Positions 1-6,368 of a stretch of DNA of 12,719 nucleotides are shown in pieces. The notes under the pieces were generated by a model. The model saw only the letters and a list, made by a program, of their open reading frames with translations. It ran no database searches and was not told the DNA's origin. Each line of letters starts with the position of its first letter. The first letter of the stretch is position 1. Position numbers and translations under genes: made by a program. Source of the stretch: Pseudomonadota bacterium (GTDB lineage Bacteria > Pseudomonadota > Alphaproteobacteria > Ferrovibrionales > Ferrovibrionaceae); contig JAEYSS010000269.1 in the NCBI GenBank assembly GCA_023434425.1, positions 1 to 12,719 on the forward strand, in the 5' to 3' direction.

Positions 1-1
1 A

Positions 2-649
2 TCAGAACCAGCTGCGGAAGCCGACGCGGGCGACATGCTGCGTGCTGTCGTCCAGCCCCTGGGCGCCGTCGTTGATCCACTGGTAGCGATAGCTCGGCAC
101 GATTTCGAGCCCGTCCGACACCTTGTAGCCGACACCGATCTCGCCGAAGGCGGTGAAGTCGGTGTCGTTGCCGTCGTTGCCGCCGAGTGTCGAGCCGTTC
201 GAGGTGACGGCCGGGCGGTCGTGGCGCTGGTGCATGATGCCGGCGCCGCCGCCGAAATACGGCGTCAGCGGCGTGCCGGTGGCGATGTCGTAATAGGCGG
301 CGCCGGTCAGCGAGAACTGGTCGGTATCGCCGCCGACACCGGTGCGGCCGCCATTGGCGTGGTAGCTGTCGTTGTCGAGCGCGCCGTAACCCAGTTCGCC
401 TTCCAGGCGCAGATTGTTGCGGAAGCGATGGCCGTACTGGCCGGAAATGCCGTAACCCTGGTCGCGTTCCAGATAGCCGCCGCCCGAGCGGTCGGTATCC
501 TGCGGCATCAGATAGCCGCCGGTGATGCCGCCATACGAACCGTAGTTCAGGCGGTTGTCCTGGGCCTGCGCGGTGGGGACAAGCGCAGTCGAGGCGAGCA
601 GTGCAGCCGCAGCAGCGGCGATGGTGGTGGCAGTGGCGAAGCGGATCAT
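2..649 (-). CDS. Outer-membrane beta-barrel protein (OmpA/Opacity-type porin-like)
   Basis: Predicted 215-residue outer-membrane beta-barrel. An Ala-rich signal peptide (residues 1 to about 29, MIRFATATT...AQA) probably cleaves before QDNRL. The mature part has alternating aromatic/glycine strands (for example YFGGGAGI and EIGVGYKV) and ends in Phe (VGFRSWF). A C-terminal Phe after a strand is the classic BAM-recognition signal, so the gene is complete at its C-terminus, with its stop at the very edge of the window. I chose the ATG at 649 because AGGAG lies about 8 nt upstream; a GTG 18 nt further upstream has no such site. It is divergent from the DUF1636 gene. The family (OmpW-like, Opacity-like or generic 'outer membrane beta-barrel') cannot be settled by eye, and the ligand and role are unknown. 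Confidence 0.85.
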   Translation of the reverse strand: MIRFATATTIAAAAAALLASTALVPTAQAQDNRLNYGSYGGITGGYLMPQDTDRSGGGYLERDQGYGISGQYGHRFRNNLRLEGELGYGALDNDSYHANGGRTGVGGDTDQFSLTGAAYYDIATGTPLTPYFGGGAGIMHQRHDRPAVTSNGSTLGGNDGNDTDFTAFGEIGVGYKVSDGLEIVPSYRYQWINDGAQGLDDSTQHVARVGFRSWF

Positions 650-737
650 GCTGTTGACTCCTGACACAAGTTTGACGAGGCGGGGGTGTCGCCCTGTTGT
701 GCTGTGTTGTGCAGCCGGGCGATCGCTGCATAGATGG

Positions 738-752
738 GCCCTGCTTCAGGGC
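738..752. repeat. Short hairpin in the divergent intergenic region
   Basis: GCCCTG (738-743) and CAGGGC (747-752) form a perfect 6-bp inverted repeat with a 3-nt loop. It lies in the 234-bp region (650-883) between the beta-barrel gene and the DUF1636 gene. There is no T-run, so it is not an intrinsic terminator. It could be an operator or a leader stem for the beta-barrel transcript. I saw nothing else definite in this region; in particular no convincing -35/-10 pair. Confidence 0.35.
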
Positions 753-883
753 AGAAACATGGCATCCGGCGCCGATCCGTCACGACAAACTTGGCCATGG
801 TATTTTCGCAACACTCTTGAGCGAAGCGCGACGGTGCCCTAAGTCAGGAAGCCTGGTTCACCGCTCTTTTCCGGCTCTCATTC

Positions 884-1192
884 ATGTCCTCGAAAAAATC
901 CGTTCTCGAAGCTGCCGACCAGCCGTGGTCGACCGCGCTGGTGCTGGTGTGTTCGGAATGTGACGGCGGCCGTGGCGTCGGGCTGACGCAGACGCTGAAG
1001 GACAGCGTGAAAGCGGCGGGCCACAAGAAAGACGTGCGGGTGGCGCGCGTGCGCTGCCTCGGCATCTGTCCGAAGCGCGGCGTTGCCGTCACGGTGACCG
1101 CGGCCGACCGCGCGGCCTGCAGCTATGTCGTGAGCGGCCGGGATGACGACGCGGTCGAGGCGCTGTGCGGCGCTATCCTGCCCCGGACGTGA
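884..1192 (+). CDS. DUF1636-family (2Fe-2S) ferredoxin-like metal-binding protein
   Basis: A 102-residue protein with four cysteines in two pairs: C23-x2-C26 (LVCSEC) and C58-x3-C62 (RCLGICPKRG). This matches the DUF1636 family and the thioredoxin-like [2Fe-2S] ferredoxin pattern, in which such cysteines bind an iron-sulfur cluster or metal. No signal peptide or membrane segment is visible, so it is probably cytoplasmic. DUF1636 genes are often found near cobalamin or cobalt genes in Proteobacteria, but none are visible here. The ATG at 884 is the only in-frame start that keeps the first cysteine pair with a reasonable N-terminus; no clear Shine-Dalgarno precedes it. It converges with the lipoprotein gene. 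The metal-binding assignment is good; the physiological function is unknown. Confidence 0.8.
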   Translation: MSSKKSVLEAADQPWSTALVLVCSECDGGRGVGLTQTLKDSVKAAGHKKDVRVARVRCLGICPKRGVAVTVTAADRAACSYVVSGRDDDAVEALCGAILPRT

Positions 1193-1197
1193 CGCTT

Positions 1198-1215
1198 TGT
1201 CGCGTCAACGCGACA
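1198..1215. terminator. Hairpin between convergent genes, possible bidirectional terminator
   Basis: TGTCGCG (1198-1204) and CGCGACA (1209-1215) make a perfect 7-bp stem with a TCAA loop, 5 nt after the DUF1636 stop and overlapping the stop codon of the minus-strand lipoprotein gene. Its position between convergent genes suits a shared terminator. There is no T-run on either side, so an intrinsic mechanism is doubtful. Confidence 0.4.
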
Positions 1216-2335
1216 GGGTGATCCTGTAGAGCCGCAGGCCCTGCGCGGGGATACTGTCGCGGAACAGGCCGCGTTCCATGTCGGCCTGTACAGGCGCGGC
1301 GTCGTCGAGCCGGTTCAGGGCGCGGATGGCGCGCGAAAAGCCGATGCGGATGTCTTCCGCCTGCATGCCCTCGTTCAGCAGGATCAGCAGCAGCCCGCCA
1401 TCGCTGCCGGGTTTCAGCAGGCTGCGCAGGCGCGGCGGTGCGGTCTGTCGTCGCGCCATGCCGACGGCAACCGTGTAGCGGTCCGGCGCATCGGGCTGCA
1501 GCAGCGCCGGCACCAGCCGCGCGATGCGGCGGTTCAGCTGCATCACCGCCTGCCACAGCCGGCGCGCGGCCGCGACGTCGCCCGGCGTGGCCTTCAGCGC
1601 CGGCAGGCCGTCGCCGGTCTGGATGCCGTAATCCGATTGCGGCGCCGGTGCGATGCCCAGCATGCCGGCATTGCGCGCGGCGTAATTGTCCTCGCCATGC
1701 CAGATCAGCCCGGTGGCGCCGGCCATCACTGCGGCAAAGGCCATCGCCTGCGCCTCCGCCGGTTCGGGCAGCATTTCGCCATTGCCGGTGCGCGCGCTGG
1801 CCGGGAGTAAAGCCCAGACCGGGCGTCCCGCATGCTGGCGCACGCTGCGCGCAAAAGCGTCGCGGCCATCTGCGCCGCGCGGCATCGCCACCACGGCGAT
1901 GTCGCTGGCATCCAGCAGGGCGGCATGCTGCAATTTGCCCCAGTTATCGGGGGTGGCGCGCAGCAGCTGCAGCCGCGAGCCGTCGGCGGCGTTCAGCTGG
2001 GCCTCCAGCGGCTGGTCGGGATCTGCGGTGACCGCATTGAAATCGGCCATCAGCGCGGCGTTGTAACCGCGTCCGGACACATTTGATGCGCCGCGACTGT
2101 GGTCGACCAGCGCGCCGCTCAGCGCGAGCGGAAAGAAGGAGCGTGCCGGATCGTAGCCCGGCAGGATCTCGCCCTCGCGCGTGGCCTGCGGCACCCCAAG
2201 AGAGGAGCCTGCCGGATGCGGGCTCTGGATTGCACCGTCGAGCGGCGCGTAACCGGCAAAGGGATCGCTGGCGCAGCCGGCCAGCGCCAGACACAGACAA
2301 CCGGGCAGCAGAAGGCCGAGCAGCAATACCTTCAT
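1205..2335 (-). CDS. Predicted lipoprotein with glycoside-hydrolase-like barrel remnant
   Basis: A 376-residue predicted lipoprotein. The N-terminus is a hydrophobic leader with a lipobox (LALAGC, lipidated Cys21), so it is anchored to a membrane facing the periplasm. Around residues 200-280 it carries a segment typical of the second half of GH TIM barrels: MAFAAVMAGATGLIWHG, followed by a helix resembling the 'ArrLWqavmqLNrRIarLvPaLL' stretch seen before C-terminal beta domains. A beta-rich tail follows (LLLILLNEG...LYRITLSR). I could not place two catalytic acids, so activity is uncertain. The ATG at 2335 has AGGAGC 6-7 nt upstream; an in-frame ATG at 2350 lacks a site. It starts 25 nt after the yqhA-like gene and is probably co-transcribed with it. 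The GH relation is inference from pattern; the lipoprotein call is firm. Confidence 0.7.
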   Translation of the reverse strand: MKVLLLGLLLPGCLCLALAGCASDPFAGYAPLDGAIQSPHPAGSSLGVPQATREGEILPGYDPARSFFPLALSGALVDHSRGASNVSGRGYNAALMADFNAVTADPDQPLEAQLNAADGSRLQLLRATPDNWGKLQHAALLDASDIAVVAMPRGADGRDAFARSVRQHAGRPVWALLPASARTGNGEMLPEPAEAQAMAFAAVMAGATGLIWHGEDNYAARNAGMLGIAPAPQSDYGIQTGDGLPALKATPGDVAAARRLWQAVMQLNRRIARLVPALLQPDAPDRYTVAVGMARRQTAPPRLRSLLKPGSDGGLLLILLNEGMQAEDIRIGFSRAIRALNRLDDAAPVQADMERGLFRDSIPAQGLRLYRITLSR

Positions 2336-2360
2336 GCCGCGCTCCTGCATGGCGGGGCGA

Positions 2361-2972
2361 TCAGTCCTTCTTGCCGCGGCTCTTGCCGACCGGCTTGTCG
2401 TCTTGCTCGATCACCGTGCCGTCCTTCACATCCGTATCCTGCGGGATATGCGGATCCTTGCCATGGCCCTCGGCGGATTCGGTCAGCCGGTCCATCAGGG
2501 CCAGCAGCACGCCGGAGATCACGAAGGTGAGATGGATGCCGACCAGCCAGGCCAGCTCGACATTGTCGCGGTCCTCGATATTCATGAAGGCGCGCAGCAG
2601 CTGGATGGCGGAAATGGCGACGATGCTGGCCACCAGCTTCAGCTTCATGCCGGAATAGTCGATCTTGCCCATCCATTCCGGGCGGTCGCGGTGATCGGCC
2701 TCGTCCATCTTGGAGACGAAATTCTCGTAGCCGGAGAAGATCACCAGCAGCAGCAGATTGCCGGCCAGCGACAGGTCGATCAGCGACAGGATGGAGAGCA
2801 CCAGCTGTGCCTCGCTCAGCGCGAAGACATTCGGCACGGTATGGAAGAGCTCCTGCATGAACTTGACCAGCAGCAGGATCAGCGCCACGGCCAGGCCCAG
2901 ATAGAAGGGCGCCATGATCCAGCGGCTGGCGAAAAGGGTGCGCTCGGTCACGCGTTCAAGGAACAGCAGCAT
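2361..2972 (-). CDS. yqhA: UPF0114 / YqhA-family inner-membrane protein
   Basis: A 203-residue protein closely resembling E. coli YqhA (UPF0114, TIGR00645). Shared stretches include RTLFASRWIMAPFYLGL near residues 11-27, the ELFHTVPNVF segment, FSGYENFVSKMD at 79-90, and VASIVAISAIQLLRAFM at 114-130, then a helix ending LMDRLT. Four membrane helices are expected (about 18-38, 58-80, 111-128, 140-160). The family is about 165 residues; here a hydrophilic, charged tail (165-203, ending KSRGKKD) extends the C-terminus. The ATG at 2972 has CCGGAG about 9 nt upstream and begins exactly where the family begins, so longer upstream in-frame starts were rejected. It is the first gene of a probable two-gene unit with the downstream lipoprotein. 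The biochemical function of the family is unknown. Confidence 0.9.
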   Translation of the reverse strand: MLLFLERVTERTLFASRWIMAPFYLGLAVALILLLVKFMQELFHTVPNVFALSEAQLVLSILSLIDLSLAGNLLLLVIFSGYENFVSKMDEADHRDRPEWMGKIDYSGMKLKLVASIVAISAIQLLRAFMNIEDRDNVELAWLVGIHLTFVISGVLLALMDRLTESAEGHGKDPHIPQDTDVKDGTVIEQDDKPVGKSRGKKD

Positions 2973-3023
2973 GGCGAAACTCCGGTTCGTGTCTCGCGGG
3001 AAGCTAGCCGAAGCGGCGTGGCC

Positions 3024-3057
3024 CCACCAGTGCAGCCGGTGCAGCGGTGGTATTTTT
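3024..3057 (+). terminator. Terminator-like or attenuator-like hairpin upstream of the glycosidase
   Basis: CCACC (3024-3028) pairs with GGTGG (3046-3050), and inside it TGCA (3031-3034) pairs with TGCA (3040-3043) around a GCCGG loop. TATTTTT follows at 3051-3057, giving an intrinsic-terminator layout on the plus strand. No plus-strand gene ends nearby, so it would act as a leader attenuator of the glycosidase, or be chance. It lies in the 251-bp divergent region 2973-3223. Confidence 0.3.
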
Positions 3058-3223
3058 GCAGAGTTTCGCAGCTGATCCGGCGCGGCCTCGCCCTTTGGCA
3101 TGGTTCCGGCGTTGCCTGTGTCCGGGCGACCGGCCGGACCAATCCCGCCGTCTCGTCGGCTTATCCACACCGGTCACGCGCTTGTCGCCTCCAAAGCGCT
3201 TGCATGCGCCGGGGCTTCCCGGC

Positions 3224-4483
3224 ATGAGTCACGCCATGCTCCGCACCGCTTTTGCCGCCTGTCTGTTCATCCTCTCGGCCGCCGCCATTGTGCCGGCTGC
3301 CGCGCCTGCCGCCGCCGCCACGGTGGAGGTGCAGGGCGATCGACTCCTGGTCGACGGCAAACCCTTTGCCGCGGTCGGCGCGGCCGGGCAGACCCGCTTC
3401 GGCCTGCTCAAACAGCTCGGCGCCACGACCGTCCGTACCTACGGCGACGAGACGGGGTTTGTGCTGGATGAGGCGCAGAAGGCCGGGCTGAAGGTGATCG
3501 CCGGTTTCTGGCTCGAGCATCCGCGCCGCGGCTTCAGCTACACGGACCTCGCCAAAGTGGGACCGCAGCTGCAGCGCCTCACTGAATTCGTCAACCGCCA
3601 CAAGAATCATCCCGCGCTGCTGATGTGGGGTCTGGGCAACGAGGTCGAGGCCGAGGTGGCCGACGACGCGCATGTCTGGACCGGCATCGAAGAGGCCGCG
3701 AAGGTGGTGCGCCGGCTCGATCCGAACCATCCCACCATGGCCGTGCTGGCCGAGGCCGGCAACGACAAGATCGTGCGCTTCCGCCGCCACGCGCCCAGCA
3801 TCCAGGTGCTCGGCATCAACTCCTATGGCGAGGCGCTGCCGTCGCTGCCGGATCGCGTGCGCGCGCAAGGGTGGAAGGGTCCGCTGATCGTCACCGAGAT
3901 GGGGCCGATCGGCCAGTGGCAGGCGCCGCGCACAGCCTGGGGTGCCGCGATCGAACCGAGCAGCGACGAGAAGGCGGCGATGCTGTCGCGCTGGTTCAGC
4001 GCGCTGCAGCCCAGGGTGCAGGGCTATATCGTGTTCTACTGGGGCCAGAAGCAGGAAGTGACGCCGACCTGGCACAGCCTGCTGCTGCAGGGCGGTGAAT
4101 ATACCCGAACCGCCGAGGCGATGGCGGCGGCCTGGGGCGGCAACACGCCGCAGGGCAACCGCGCGCCGCGCATCGCGCTGTTCCGCCTGCCGCAGGGCAA
4201 TGAATGGAACCGCGACCAGACGGTGCGCGCCGAGATCGCCGTCGACGATCCCGATGGCGATCCCTTCGGCGTGGTCTGGCAGGTGATGGCGGAAAGCACC
4301 GACCTCAAGACCTTTGGCGATGCCGAACAGGCGCCGCCGGTCTTTCCGCAGGCGGTGCGCGATGCAGGCCCGAAGGGCGCGACCATCGCCGGCCTGCAGC
4401 CGGGCCACTACCGCCTGTTCGTCACCGCGCGTGACGGCAAGGGTGCAGCGGCCACGGCGAACCTGCCGTTCCGGGTGAAATAG
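3224..4483 (+). CDS. Secreted glycoside hydrolase (clan GH-A-like TIM barrel) with C-terminal Ig-like domain
   Basis: A 419-residue exported protein. An Ala-rich signal peptide (about 1-32, ending AAAA before TVEV) precedes a (beta/alpha)8-type domain at about 35-305. LLMWGLGNEVE contains the Asn-Glu pair typical of the acid/base in clan GH-A (E140), and LIVTEMGP supplies the probable nucleophile (E225). FYWGQKQEVTPTWHSL (about 271-286) looks like the last substrate-binding strand. Residues about 314-419 form a beta-sandwich (Ig/FN3-like, with DDPDGDPFGVVWQV and LFVTARDGKGAAA), as in carbohydrate-active modular enzymes. The TVRTYGDE...AGLKVIAGFWLEHPR section resembles GH2 C-terminal, GH72 or GH17-type barrels; family and substrate (perhaps a beta-glucan or exopolysaccharide) cannot be fixed. 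ATG 3224 is preferred, but ATG 3236 is equally compatible. The gene converges on the extensin-like gene 7 nt away. Confidence 0.8.
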   Translation: MSHAMLRTAFAACLFILSAAAIVPAAAPAAAATVEVQGDRLLVDGKPFAAVGAAGQTRFGLLKQLGATTVRTYGDETGFVLDEAQKAGLKVIAGFWLEHPRRGFSYTDLAKVGPQLQRLTEFVNRHKNHPALLMWGLGNEVEAEVADDAHVWTGIEEAAKVVRRLDPNHPTMAVLAEAGNDKIVRFRRHAPSIQVLGINSYGEALPSLPDRVRAQGWKGPLIVTEMGPIGQWQAPRTAWGAAIEPSSDEKAAMLSRWFSALQPRVQGYIVFYWGQKQEVTPTWHSLLLQGGEYTRTAEAMAAAWGGNTPQGNRAPRIALFRLPQGNEWNRDQTVRAEIAVDDPDGDPFGVVWQVMAESTDLKTFGDAEQAPPVFPQAVRDAGPKGATIAGLQPGHYRLFVTARDGKGAAATANLPFRVK

Positions 4484-4485
4484 CC

Positions 4486-4498
4486 GCCGGCTACCGGC
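4486..4498. terminator. Small hairpin at the convergent gene junction
   Basis: GCCGG (4486-4490) and CCGGC (4494-4498) flank a 3-nt loop, sitting across the stop codon of the extensin-like gene and 3 nt after the glycosidase stop. With only a 5-bp stem and no T-run, it is at best a weak transcription barrier. Confidence 0.2.
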
Positions 4499-5174
4499 AC
4501 AACCCGAATCTGCCGCCCATGCCAAAATGGAAATGGTTGTGATGCGCGGCGTCGTAAGCCGGGCCGAGCGCCATGGTGAAAACGCCGCAGCTCTGTTTGT
4601 GCAGCGCGCGTAAGAAAGCCCCCGCCGCGCCGTTATCGCTCCAGTGTGTCTCCACGCCGATGCTGCGGCCGTCTGCCAGCGCAATCGCACTGATGTCGAT
4701 GGCACTGGCCGTGGCATGTTCGCTCTGCCGGCTGCCGCCGCGCACGTTGCGGCAGGCATAGCTGCCCAGATGCGTCACGCGGCGCACGCTCTGGCCGAAA
4801 TGCTGCTGCGCCAGTGGCTGCAGCACATGGCTTTCCCACAGCGCATAGGACACCGCGAGCGGACAGCTGGCGAGGAATGAGCTGCTGAGCGGAATGACGG
4901 CCGACTGCACCTGCACGGCGTCGGGCAGCGGGCAGGCCGCGCTGCCGGCATCGGGGCGGGGCACCGTGCGCAGCGGCGCGGTGGCCAGCGCCGCCGCGCA
5001 AGTCCCGGCATCGCCGCGCAGCCGGCGCAGCTTGAATTTTGTCATCGCCGTCAGCGGATCGCCGACATGCAGCGGTGCGATGGGATTGTAGGCGCGCGGC
5101 AGATAAGCATAGCCGAGGAAGGCCGAACCGAGGATCAGCGCGACAACGGCAAGCCAGGCGAGGCGACGCAGCAT
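4491..5174 (-). CDS. Extensin-like C-terminal domain protein (periplasmic Zn-peptidase-like)
   Basis: A 227-residue protein with one N-terminal hydrophobic segment (about 6-24), then a periplasmic domain matching the Extensin-like_C family (PF06904). Diagnostic motifs are SYACRNVRGG at 138-147, SEHATASAIDIS at 151-162 (H153 and D160), and HHNHFHFG at 211-218 (H214, H216). The H-x6-D plus H-x-H arrangement resembles the zinc site of M15/LAS-type peptidoglycan peptidases, so a cell-wall hydrolase role is plausible but not proven for the family. Seven cysteines are present (59, 81, 104, 141, 196 and 226 among them), suggesting disulfides. The ATG at 5174 is preceded by GGAG only 1 nt away, an unusually tight spacing that leaves the exact start open. 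It follows the MAPEG gene by 48 nt on the same strand and is probably co-transcribed. Confidence 0.85.
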   Translation of the reverse strand: MLRRLAWLAVVALILGSAFLGYAYLPRAYNPIAPLHVGDPLTAMTKFKLRRLRGDAGTCAAALATAPLRTVPRPDAGSAACPLPDAVQVQSAVIPLSSSFLASCPLAVSYALWESHVLQPLAQQHFGQSVRRVTHLGSYACRNVRGGSRQSEHATASAIDISAIALADGRSIGVETHWSDNGAAGAFLRALHKQSCGVFTMALGPAYDAAHHNHFHFGMGGRFGLCR

Positions 5175-5198
5175 GCTCCGGCTTTACGCGACGGACAA

Positions 5199-5213
5199 GG
5201 CAGAAAAAGGGCG
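5199..5213 (-). repeat. 15-nt direct repeat copy with T-tract (second copy at 5794-5808)
   Basis: GGCAGAAAAAGGGCG occurs identically at 5199-5213 and 5794-5808. Read on the minus strand it ends in CCC-TTTTT. The 5794 copy forms the 3' arm and T-run of a strong intrinsic terminator. The 5199 copy, 9 nt beyond the MAPEG stop, has the same T-run but only a weak 4-bp partner stem (GCTG/CAGC), so it may be a decayed terminator allowing read-through into the extensin-like gene. Confidence 0.5.
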
Positions 5214-5222
5214 CGCTGCGGG

Positions 5223-5645
5223 TCAGCCGGTCGCGATCACACCGATCATCGCCAGGACGCAGATCACCTGCGACAGGAAGAAGCTGAAACGTAAAGCCAC
5301 GACCGTCGGTGTCTGCGCCAGCAGAAGATGCACGAGCGATTGCAATATGCGGGCAATGATGAAGACAATGGCCAGCAGATCCAGCATCGGCGAGCGAATG
5401 CCAAGCTGCGCGGCGCTGAGCACCACCGCGGCATAAACCGGCAGATTCTCAACGCAATTGGCATGCGCGCGCATGGCGTTGCGATAGGCCGGGCTGCCGT
5501 GTGGACTGTCGGGCGGGAATGCTGTGATCGCGGCCCGGCCGGTGAGGATCAATGCCCAGCGCCGGATGCCGACACCGGCAATCAGCACCAGCAGGGTCCA
5601 GGCCGTAAAACCCAGCAGGGTCCAGATCGGAATTGAATTCTGCAT
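5223..5645 (-). CDS. MAPEG-family membrane protein
   Basis: A 140-residue integral membrane protein of the MAPEG superfamily (membrane-associated proteins in eicosanoid and glutathione metabolism). Visible features: an N-terminal helix IPIWTLLGFTAWTLLVL (6-22), the conserved loop YRNAMRAHANCVENLPVYA at about 54-72 with the family's N/E-x-L-P-x-Y signature, and three further hydrophobic helices (about 66-85, 88-109, 117-138). Four helices in about 140 residues is the normal size. Bacterial members are mostly uncharacterised; some are glutathione transferase- or peroxidase-like. The start at 5645 (MQNSIP) fits the family; in-frame ATGs at 5651 and 5684 are possible, and none has a strong Shine-Dalgarno. 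It lies upstream of the extensin-like gene on the same strand. Confidence 0.85.
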   Translation of the reverse strand: MQNSIPIWTLLGFTAWTLLVLIAGVGIRRWALILTGRAAITAFPPDSPHGSPAYRNAMRAHANCVENLPVYAAVVLSAAQLGIRSPMLDLLAIVFIIARILQSLVHLLLAQTPTVVALRFSFFLSQVICVLAMIGVIATG

Positions 5646-5659
5646 GATCATCCATTTCG

Positions 5660-5674
5660 CGCGATGCAATCGCG
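5660..5674. repeat. Dyad upstream of the MAPEG gene
   Basis: CGCGAT (5660-5665) and ATCGCG (5669-5674) form a perfect inverted repeat around GCA, 15 nt upstream of the preferred MAPEG start. It could be an operator or a leader hairpin; no bound regulator can be named. Confidence 0.35.
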
Positions 5675-5798
5675 GCATGGTCATGCGGGGAGGTGCGGGC
5701 CTGCCAGTTCCATTACTGTACCGAAGCGGATCAAAGCCGGATCATGTGGCGTGGATTTTCAGTTTCCATGTTTCATCACATATCGGCTCACACGGCAG

Positions 5799-5832
5799 AA
5801 AAAGGGCGGGCGCCGTAACATGACGCCCGCCC
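5799..5832 (-). terminator. Strong intrinsic terminator of the mcp-cheW operon
   Basis: On the minus strand, GGGCGGGCG (5832 to 5824) pairs perfectly with CGCCCGCCC (5812 to 5804) over 9 GC-rich base pairs with an 11-nt loop. TTTTT (5803 to 5799) follows directly. It sits 64 nt after the cheW stop and is a textbook rho-independent terminator. Confidence 0.9.
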
Positions 5833-5850
5833 GCCGGATGCCGGTACGCG

Positions 5851-5896
5851 GTACTGAACTCGGACTCTACGCTACTCTACTCTGTACTGACTCTAC
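5851..5896. repeat. Interleaved heptamer repeats after cheW
   Basis: ACTCTAC occurs at 5864-5870, 5874-5880 and 5890-5896, and GTACTGA at 5851-5857 and 5884-5890, all between the cheW stop codon and its terminator. On the transcript strand they read GTAGAGT and TCAGTAC and place stop codons in all three frames. Spacing is irregular, so this is not a regular tandem array. Confidence 0.6.
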
Positions 5897-6367
5897 TCAG
5901 GCGGCATCCAGCAATGGTGTTTCAGGTGCGGTCAGCGCCGTCACCGTGCGGCCCTCGACCAGGTGGTTGAGATCGAGCAGCGACACCATGCGTTCGTTGC
6001 GCGCGGCCAGCGCGGTGAGGAAGCCCTGTCCGGCATCCGCCACCGTTTCCGGCACCGGCTGCAGGTCAGCTTCGTCCAGCGACACGATATCGGAGACCGA
6101 GTCGACCAGCAGGCCATAGATCCCGGCCTGCGCCTCGACGATGATCACCACGTGATTGGCGGTCGGCGGCGTCGCCTCGGCATTGAGCCGGACGCGCAGG
6201 TCGAAGATCGGAATGACCTGGCCGCGCAGGTTGACCACGCCGCGCACGCCGCCCGCGGTGCTGGGCAGGGGCGTTTCCCTGGTCCAGCCGCGGATCTCGC
6301 GCACGCTCAGGATATCGACGCCGTAATCCTGGCCGGCGATGGCGAAGGTGAGATATTCGCGCTGCAT
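5897..6367 (-). CDS. cheW: Chemotaxis coupling protein CheW
   Basis: A 156-residue single-domain CheW, which links methyl-accepting chemoreceptors to the histidine kinase CheA in the cytoplasmic chemosensory array. It opens with YLTFAIAGQDYGVDILSVREI (5-25) and carries the family core GGVRGVVNLRGQVIPIFDLRVRL (39-61), HVVIIVEAQAGIYGLLVDSVSDIVSL (72-97) and a final NERMVSLLDLNHLVE (124-138). The length is normal for CheW. The ATG at 6367 lies 1 nt after the receptor stop codon, and its Shine-Dalgarno (GGGAGGA) sits inside the last receptor codons, which strongly indicates translational coupling and fixes the start; an upstream in-frame ATG at 6394 would overlap the receptor. No cheA, cheR, cheB or cheY is present in the window, so this is probably an accessory receptor-CheW pair. 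Confidence 0.95.
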   Translation of the reverse strand: MQREYLTFAIAGQDYGVDILSVREIRGWTRETPLPSTAGGVRGVVNLRGQVIPIFDLRVRLNAEATPPTANHVVIIVEAQAGIYGLLVDSVSDIVSLDEADLQPVPETVADAGQGFLTALAARNERMVSLLDLNHLVEGRTVTALTAPETPLLDAA

Positions 6368-6368
6368 C

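Noticed and set aside
668..883. Cobalamin riboswitch upstream of the DUF1636 gene
   Set aside because: Considered because of the family's cobalamin associations, but no B12-box-like sequence or extended leader structure is visible.
3101..3115. Possible sigma-54 promoter (TGG and TTGC with GG-N10-GC spacing) upstream of the glycosidase
   Set aside because: The -24 box lacks the CAC part of TGGCAC; such partial matches arise often by chance in GC-rich DNA and no activator site is seen.
3161..4759. A 532-codon open frame on the minus strand opposite the glycosidase
   Set aside because: It is antisense to a gene with clear GH motifs and signal peptide. Its product is Arg/His/Ala-rich and low-complexity, runs through two genes and has no recognisable domain; long antisense frames are expected at this GC content.
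5851..5896. CRISPR or regular tandem array
   Set aside because: The repeated units are only 7 nt, irregularly spaced and interleaved; there are no equal-length spacers and no cas genes.
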